A stretch of 64,000 nucleotides of DNA from Hermodice carunculata (Eukaryota; Annelida; Polychaeta; Eunicida; Amphinomidae), in NCBI GenBank assembly GCA_964020975.1, contig OZ026630.1, forward strand, positions 23,962,739 to 24,026,738. The letters run 5' to 3'. Shown here one piece after another: positions 57,123-64,000 of this stretch. The position numbers and the translations under genes are program-made. The notes beneath the pieces are model-generated. The model did no database searches and was not told where the DNA came from. It worked only from the letters and a program-made list of their open reading frames with translations. How positions within the stretch are numbered: the first letter of the stretch is position 1; each line of letters starts with the position of its first letter.

Positions 57123-57194
57123 GGATTCGTGGGTGGTTGATCATCAGTTGTGCGGTTCATGTGTTCGAGCACGATCACCAAGTACGACACTGAG
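57123..57194 (+). pseudogene. Copy of aminopeptidase exon C (C')
   Basis: It follows a conserved TGTTCCAG acceptor and begins DSWVVDHQ, matching NSWVVDHY of exon C. At 72 bp against 115 it has lost an internal stretch, and the base pair after its end is GA, not the GT donor. Confidence 0.8.
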
Positions 57195-57648
57195 GAATGT
57201 ATCGTCGCGTCTGGGCATCTTTCTTGTCACAAGAGTTGAGTGACAACAGGGACATGGATCAAGATTACTCCACGTCCCAGCGCTGTCACTGACAGATTGA
57301 TTGATGAACACACTAGAAAACCAAATCAAAGCAAGTTTTGCACAGATATTTAACACAACATTTTGTATGGTATTGTTTTCCTGTAGTGTTTCGTTTTTCG
57401 TTTTTCCTGTATCTGCAGCAACCTTCAACATATCCAATGGTAAACTGCGATTTAAGTCATCCAAAGGTAGTATCATAGCTCAGAAGCATAAGGTGTGAGA
57501 CTCATCGAACGTGAACTTTCTTCTTCATTGTGTGACGTATGCACGATAGCTTCTTTTTCGATGAAATTAATTTTTTATCTTCATCAATAACACATTTCCT
57601 TATGTTTTACAAGAATACTTTCTCTCTCGCTCTCTCGTTTGTTTCCAG

Positions 57649-57766
57649 ATCAATGTTCGTGCGAGACCAGGCAAACTGAATAAAACATATACCCAGCCGT
57701 ATTGATGCCGGAGTTCGTGAGTAGTATGGAGACTACAAAGGAATACCATATCTTCTCAGAAAGCCA
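57649..57766 (+). pseudogene. Copy of aminopeptidase exon D (D')
   Basis: After the intact acceptor GTTTCCAG it reads INVRARPGKLNKTYTQ, close to INVCARPDKLDGTYVP, then meets an in-frame stop and loses the YEDYTGIRYPL frame. The nucleotide match to 31754-31874 is obvious along its length. Confidence 0.85.
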
Positions 57767-59205
57767 GGCTACAGTACACCAAATTTTAATCCAGCATTGA
57801 TTTATGTCTTAGCATAATCTCCCTCCCATGTTTGTTGAAAAATGTAAAACCAAAAGCATTTCTGTAAAGTTGGTTCTTTTGGAAGTTATACGGATTGGTG
57901 AAACACAGTAAGTAAAATGCATTTTACCTTCTGGTGTGTATTTTTACCCCAGCTGACTTGTTGTCTGGCGATCTGCGTTGGGTTAGTCTATAGAACGTCT
58001 GTCAAAACCGCCATGCGTCAGTGATTTTTGGATGTTTTATGATTTTTGTGGTTCACTTTATTTGCCATACCGTAAACACTATTTCTGCGAAACAGCTTGG
58101 ACATTGCTGCAAAATTGCACAAAAACACTTTTTGGAATCCTTAGACCTTAATTCATTCAACAGGTTCCGCTGAATATTTCTTCAATTTTTAAGGTTATTT
58201 TTTACTTCCCCTTCAAAACTGTGACTCAGGTTATGCTTAAATTTGTAATGTTATTTACTAAGTGATGTTGCTGCGGATTCCTGACATTTATGAATTTTTC
58301 AATTTGAATTTTCATCGGTTGATGCACCATTGGTTAGAATGTGAGTCAATCGTGAGTGCAAAGTTTGTTGTTTTTTTTAATTACATTTTTGTCTCCTACA
58401 CCAGGCCTCTCTGCCATGTGCTCTTCAAACTTGCTGGGGTGGAACTTGGAAGTCTGGTTATGTTCCAATGGTCACGCTCCAATGATTGCCAGTGATTTTT
58501 GAATTGTTTATGTCTTTTGGTGGATTTCACGGGGCCGAATATTAAAAACTCGGCTTCTCTGACGCCGTTTTGCCAAGTGTGCAAAATTGACATAGGGACA
58601 CCTCTGAATACCCCTTGCCCTAATTTGTTCAATAAGTGGCACTGCATTTTTTGTTTCTAATTTTTGTGGAATTCTGTATGTTTTTGGTATTTTAGACTTC
58701 TTCACCTGCACGACTTGCAGAATTTTCTTCAAACTGAGTAGGAATGTTCCTTATCAAATGTGTTCAAATGATTATATACCAGTGATCTTTTGAAGTGAAA
58801 GCTGTCTATTGTGGACACTGTGGGACAAAATCTAAAAAAGGGGTAGGTCAATTGCATTGAAATTACACAGGGACACTTACACTTCGTAGGACCCCCCACC
58901 ACCTTAATTTGTACAACAGGTAAAGCTGCACTGCATTTTTGTTTGTTTGTGAATTTCCTATATTGTAATTTTCGATGATTTCTCCTGATTCACAAGTGGA
59001 ATTTCCCCAAGCATGGCAGAAATGCAGGTTGACTCGACCTTCATCAAGGTTTTCCTCTGGCTGGGTGGATCATGTGCTGATTGTTACTAATTTTGGTTTA
59101 TCTAATTACGTATGGATCGGCAAGAGTATATATTAGCATGGTTGCCACAAGGGGTCCCTTGGGTACTTTATAAGGCAGCTTCAAACCGTCACGCTTATCG
59201 TCGTC

Positions 59206-59208
<3 letters not shown>

Positions 59209-59297
<89 letters not shown>

Positions 59298-59603
59298 GAT
59301 TTTCCTGTTCTTTTTTCTGGAATGCATGGAGTCTTCTCTCAAACAGCCAGGCCGATGGTTTTGAAATTTTAGACAAACACTTCAATGGACCCCTTGTCCA
59401 GGTTGGAGCTGTTTTATTGAATGTCAAGGTAAGCGGAGGACAGTTTCCTGACGCAGCCTCCTTGTCTCATCATTTCTTTTGCAAGTTAAAGTTTTGAATG
59501 CATACTCAATATGCTGCTCTCTCTGTCTCTGTCTCTGTCTCTGTCTCTCTCTGTCTCTCTCTGTCTCTCTCTCTCTCTCTCTGTCTGTCTGTCTGTCTCT
59601 CTG

Positions 59604-59674
<71 letters not shown>

Positions 59675-59950
59675 GATTTTCCTGTTCTTTTTTCTGGAAT
59701 GCATGGAGTCTTCTCTCAAACAGCCAGGCCGATGGTTTTGAAATTTTAGACAAACACTTCAATGGACCCCTTGTCCAGGTTGGAGCTGTTTTATTGAATG
59801 TCAAGGTAAGCGGAGGACAGTTTCCTGACGCAGCCTCCTTGTCTCATCATTTCTTTTGCAAGTTAAAGTTTTGAATGCATACTCAATATGCTGCTCTCTC
59901 TGTCTCTGTCCCTGTCTCTGTCTCTCTCTGTCTCTCTCTGTCTCTCTCTC

Positions 59951-60035
<85 letters not shown>

Positions 60036-60043
60036 CTCTCTCC
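59209..60043. repeat. Recent tandem duplication of 377 bp with CT/TA microsatellites
   Basis: The segment from 59298 (GATTTTCCTGTTC...) to about 59520 is repeated essentially without difference from 59675 to about 59897, an offset of 377 bp. Each copy includes the following (CTCTGT)/(CT)n tract. The near identity points to a very young event by unequal exchange or slippage. It lies inside the inverted copy. Confidence 0.93.
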
Positions 60044-60379
60044 TAACATGTAAACAATAAAGCAGACGCCATTTACACCCAGGCGTTTTATGGTCGATTT
60101 CAGCGGGAAGGGATGAAATGCCCATCTGCAATATCACAGTTTTGTGGAAAGTATCTGGACATTTTTGAACTTTACTCTAAAGACGTACTTTTCGGAGGGT
60201 GTAAGGAGATTCCAGTACTTTTACGCCTTGAGTATATTCTTTCATATTCAACGAAAAACAATAGAGCATGACCAAAGCGTTTTTTATTTTTACTAAGTGA
60301 GAAAGCTGTTACTTACAACATTAAGGCTATCTGGCATTTTGACGGATTTGAAAAGGTTAAACGTTGACTCGTTTTTCAG

Positions 60380-60425
60380 ATCATCACGGCTTGTCCTGGC
60401 TGGGTTCAGCCATGGAGCACTCATT
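60380..60425 (+). pseudogene. Truncated copy of exon F (F') with a GSAMEH-type motif
   Basis: After TTTTTCAG the first 40 or so bases match exon F and read HHGLSWLGSAMEH. That is one codon shorter than the parent and closer to GAMEN at its start, yet with the same final His. The match then breaks off before HExxH. Confidence 0.75.
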
Positions 60426-60877
60426 TCGTCTTCTCATGAAAAGCAGTACATTGCAAGTCAAATATGTCGTGTTTGCTCTATGTGTGACTTCCATGTTTCG
60501 ACGTCTCTTACGACAATGATTGTAGGAACCTCCTCGACACCAGGGCAGCATTTTTTTTTATCTACAAGGCACGTTCTAAGCACCGGGACATAAAATGTTT
60601 GAAATATGGTGTACTCATTACACACTAAGGAACAAAATATTTTGCCGTCGCGACTACTTCAAGATTTTACTTTACGTCAAGCAAAAAACTAGAACGAAGG
60701 AAACACACTTGATTGGCTTACTAGTCATTACTGTGAGTTGTTGAAAACAAAATCATCTAAGTGGCAAAAAGGTTTTATGATATTTGCGAAAGGTGATACA
60801 TTACGTGCTATTTTTAAGTGCACCAATGACGTAATTCGGAAGATTCGGATTGTAATACAGATGTCTATTCAGTGTAG

Positions 60878-61014
60878 AGTGACCTGCAATATGCTTTAAG
60901 TGCAAAAGGGATACTGACAGACGATAGCCAAAATTTCTCAAAGCATGTGAGGCCACCATTCGTAAACGCCACACAGAGGCTAGCATGGAACGTTTTCAAC
61001 GCCCTAACATGCAG
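60878..61014 (+). pseudogene. Copy of exon H (H'), frame still open
   Basis: All of exon H is represented. The acceptor is AGTGTAG, then SDLQYALSAKGILTDDSQNF and VRPPFVNATQR, and it ends VFNALTC where the parent has VFNGFTY. The frame is open for about 46 codons despite many substitutions, the catalytic Tyr is gone, and the parental donor is not kept (CAGGAAAG). Confidence 0.75.
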
Positions 61015-61400
61015 GAAAGTTAGTAAAAATATATATGTTTCAATGTTGTGATGAAACTCCTCAATTTTTACAACTTCAGCATGCAGTGTTTAGTGAAGGC
61101 AAAACCTGATAACTAAAACTGGTCATCTCAGGTTATCTGGATGTGTCAGAGTGTATTTTGATTTCGCCGCTAGATGGCGCTGCTAGATATAAAAATATAT
61201 ATATATATACAAAACTTTTCGAAATAATGTTGTTAGGAATGAGATGAAACCTTTTTCGCAAATTTACTACCCGTTTTGGTGAAGAAACGACCGGAAATAA
61301 ACACAACTGTTTCACTATCACCGTGTTTATTTAACAATGGTTCAAAATCAAACATTTATCTTTGTATCAATTTGCAGCACATGTCCATACCTACCAAACC

Positions 61401-61401
<1 letters not shown>

Positions 61402-61481
<80 letters not shown>
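61402..61481. repeat. (TA)n microsatellite
   Basis: About 39 TA units within the inverted copy, with no TA tract at the matching parental place. Confidence 0.95.
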
Positions 61482-61482
<1 letters not shown>

Positions 61483-61936
61483 CAAATACCTTTGCATCAA
61501 TAAAAAGTACAGACTTGTAAAGTTGGTTTTCTTAAAAAAAGTCACTTGTAAATAGCCCTTCATGGGAGTCACCACATGTATTGTATATTGTACTGATAGT
61601 CTATTTATATGTATTTTGTCAAATTAAATCTAAGTCTGAGTCTGAATCTGAGTCAACTTGCAAGTCATAGTTACATATTTAACGTATCGTGCTGACAATT
61701 CGATTTCACCCACACAATACAGGCTTGTTGGTCAGAACCAGCCAAGAGTAAGCTAAACTCTTTAGCTCAAGACTTTCCATTTCTCTGTGCATCATAATTT
61801 AAAAATTGTACTTAATAACAACATGCACGAATCCATCTATGAGTGTGTCTCTTGAGTACGAATACAAAACCCGCGAGTAGAGTTAACCAAATCACAATAG
61901 TAAGTTTGTACAAGTTGTGTGGTTGTCGTGTCACAG

Positions 61937-62001
61937 AGATATAGCAAAAAGTACGCGTATGCAGCTTCAACAACTGACCAATTCTGGTCTGAATTCACGA
62001 A
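61937..62001 (+). pseudogene. Copy of exon J (J')
   Basis: RYSKKYAYAASTTDQFWSEF matches exon J nearly residue for residue after the same TCACAG acceptor. Near the end one base is missing relative to exon J, and the following dinucleotide is GC (GCAAGT) instead of GT. Confidence 0.85.
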
Positions 62002-62868
62002 GGCAAGTATAATATATTCGTTGCACAAGGTAGGAAATTAAAGTGCGAAATATTGAAATATCTAAAGTGTATGTCACATTTCTATCGCTACAATTCATTG
62101 ACTACAGGTCGAGATGATGCGCTGATTTATGCTTAGACATACTTGGTGTGAAGTACCTGTCTTCAGTAGGTCTATCAATAATTTTAAAATTTTTTCTTTG
62201 CTTTATAATACTAACTCGAATTTATGATTGCACAATGAGTATATTTCCCCACGTAAAGTGTGTTGCGTTTTGGGCTTATTCATGTTATCATGCACAATTA
62301 TTTAAAAATATAATGTGACTAGGGGTAATACCGCACAACATTACCAAAGATTATTGCCATTTTCCAAAGATACCACAAAAGTGGACCTTGTACATCATCG
62401 TGTCATCGTAGGATACCTGTCGAACAGATGACGTGTTCCCCAAATATGTATATCCGCTGTACCCATACCACCCTTACCTTAATTTTGAGGCAATGTGGGA
62501 AAAGAACTAACATCAGCAGAGTTTTTTTTAATTTTCATATTTAAATTGTATTTTGCATTTTTAGCTCAGTAGTTTAGGTTTAGGTCAGCCGAAATACAAA
62601 GCCGGGTCTGGCCACGTTTCCTATCAGTATAAAATTCACATTTTGACTTCAGAAAAGCCAGTGGTCACATCATTTGCAAACTAACTAGACCAATTTATCT
62701 TCATTGGTCTGTACCCAAAGTGTTCAATAGGTCCTGTTTCACTGACATTTGTATTTTTCATGAATTTTTTTGTTCAATTGTTGGACCATCTTTCAAAGAA
62801 TCTGACACGGTTTGGTCAGTTACTTCAAAATTATGTACGGACACTTATAGATGTGGCTAGACCTTCGC

Positions 62869-62891
62869 TGGTTCATCAGGTGTCCCTGGGA

Positions 62892-62958
<67 letters not shown>

Positions 62959-62990
62959 TGTATATTATAATCACAGGGACTCTGTTGAAC
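62869..62990. repeat. (TA)n tract between inverted repeats
   Basis: TGGTTCATCAGGTGTCCCTG at 62869 pairs with the reverse complement of CAGGGACTCTGTTGAACCA ending at 62990, with four or so mismatches. The (TA)n in between gives a long imperfect palindrome. Repeat R1 overlaps the right arm. Confidence 0.75.
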
Positions 62991-63205
62991 CAACAAAGGT
63001 CAAGCCACATCCAGAAGAGCCCATACACAGTTTTTAGGTAATTGCCCAAAACGGTGTCAGAAACGGCTTTTTAAGATTGTCCAAAAAACGGGGAAAAGAT
63101 CATAAAAAATACAATTGTCACTGATACAATACCTATTGAACACCTTAGGTACAGACCAAACGATCGATAGATGCAGTAAGTTGGCAGAGGTCGTGATTGC
63201 CGAAT
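62968..63205. repeat. Dispersed repeat R1, copy 2
   Basis: It is collinear with 16736-16965 with scattered substitutions and one short insertion (ACACAGTTTTTAGG). It is preceded by a (TA)n tract lying between inverted repeats. Confidence 0.85.
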
Positions 63206-64000
63206 TTTCATATTTTAATCTCAGGTGACTTGTAAGTCAGCTAAGTTTTTGTTATTACTCTTTGTCCATCATATCGCCATCCCACCGTCTGTTCACAATT
63301 GACAGCGTTTTGGGTTATATTCTCTCCATATAGATAGCAAAGTACTTGTAGGTTAAGGTTATACCACAGGATTTTTTTGTGTTAGGCCTTTGAATTTGGG
63401 CGTTGTGAGAGTCTTGTGTAAGCGATAGTTCGAAATTGCATTTTTAAGTGACCTAGACATACATGTAGGAAGCCTGGGAAGAGGGAAGAAATCTGAAAAA
63501 AAAACTTAAAACTCTCAACCGTGGAATAGGAAAAACAGCAAGACAATATACAATACACTATAAAATTACCATTGTTTTTAACCTACAATTAATATACAAA
63601 TTTAAATCACGGCACAGTATACGAATTTTATGTGTATATAAATGTTAGGAATATAATAATAAAAATACAAAAAGTAAAATAAATGTTAGTGAATAATCTT
63701 ATAATAGATAAGAAAAAATCATTATGATCTTGGGAATTATACTAGGGAAACATTATCTAGATTCACATACATTAACTTTGTTTTAATTTACCTTGAAACG
63801 AAGAAAGGGTAAGCAGCTGCCTTATTTGTAATGGTATTTCATTCCATATACTTGGTCCATCGAATTTATCAGAAAATGGGAGTAAAGTGGTACGGTATGT
63901 CATGTAGACCATACATTATTTTGAATTACGACACAAAATGTTTCCATTACCTCATAAAAAATAGATGTCATCTCAAAAACCCAAAATATGTTATGTGATA
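63206..64000. other. AT-rich end of window, no gene seen
   Basis: Nothing recognised. Open frames are short. Confidence 0.45.

Larger units (their letters stand above)
55690..62440 (+). pseudogene. Inverted, degraded partial copy of the M1 aminopeptidase gene
   Basis: Intron and exon sequence from 24.0-34.6 kb recurs here in the same order but on the opposite strand. Clear matches include 56040-56340 to 33540-34480, 57117-57300 to 32240-32460, 57640-57770 to 31750-31880, 58140-58260 to 31380-31560, 60200-60430 to 28270-28500, 60440-60740 to 27060-27380, 61640-61760 to 26210-26320, and 61830-62390 to 24040-24500. Exon copies C', D', F', H' and J' survive. Exons G and I and the HExxH half of F are gone, and C', D' and J' carry frame or length changes. 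A protease from this copy is not possible as it stands. Extra CT-rich and (TA)n tracts have been added. Confidence 0.88.

Overview
This is a 64 kb piece of an animal nuclear genome: AT-rich, intron-rich and full of repeats. I found no operons and no prokaryotic gene layout. Short GT-AG exons are spread over tens of kilobases. The mobile elements (non-LTR retrotransposons of two or three clades, tyrosine-recombinase retrotransposons, a mariner, a PIF/Harbinger-type and a CENP-B/pogo-type fragment, TTAA and hAT-like elements) and the many long (TA)n tracts fit a marine invertebrate, perhaps a hemichordate, cephalochordate or lophotrochozoan. I cannot name the species.

The only host gene I can support is a minus-strand M1-family zinc aminopeptidase (aminopeptidase N / ERAP-like). 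It runs from about 39.76 kb (first recognisable exon) down to 10.74 kb. I traced 19 exons by hand. Eighteen of them join in phase through GT-AG introns and give about 820 codons without a stop, covering domain I to most of domain IV. A nineteenth, C-terminal exon lies at 10.74-10.96 kb. The 5' exon with cytoplasmic tail, membrane anchor and start codon was not found, nor was one exon expected between 11 and 13.9 kb. The zinc site is intact (HETAH, 18 residues, then E of NEGFA), as is the catalytic Tyr, but the exopeptidase motif GAMEN reads YGMEH.

The introns hold much of the repeat load: a mariner at 20.46-21.65 kb, an array of imperfect repeats at 29.0-31.6 kb, an hAT-like non-autonomous element inside a (TA)n tract at 33.75-34.17 kb, and a 5'-truncated LINE at 35.0-37.3 kb.

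The right-hand side (about 55.7-62.4 kb) is an old inverted duplication of the middle of this gene (24.0-34.6 kb). Degraded copies of five exons lie on the plus strand, and the two exons carrying the zinc ligands are missing. It is a pseudogene fragment. It shows the unoccupied site for the hAT-like element, and it shares the His of the altered GAMEN motif.

Other regions: 0.33-1.58 kb, a TTAA-flanked element with an internal direct duplication; 5.3-8.8 kb and 40.5-41.8 kb, two decayed DIRS-like retroelement fossils; 9.3-9.66 kb, a Penelope-type RT scrap; 46.3-48.45 kb, a decayed L1/Tx1-like LINE; 48.7-49.06 kb, another LINE scrap; 49.3-50.0 kb, a tandem array of about 145 bp units; 50.9-52.9 kb, a PIF/Harbinger transposase remnant between direct repeats and palindromes; 53.2-53.4 kb, a CENP-B-type helix-turn-helix scrap. 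I saw no rRNA, tRNA or CRISPR, and nothing I would call a new biological system. The best leads are the altered GAMEN motif and the inverted paralogous copy.
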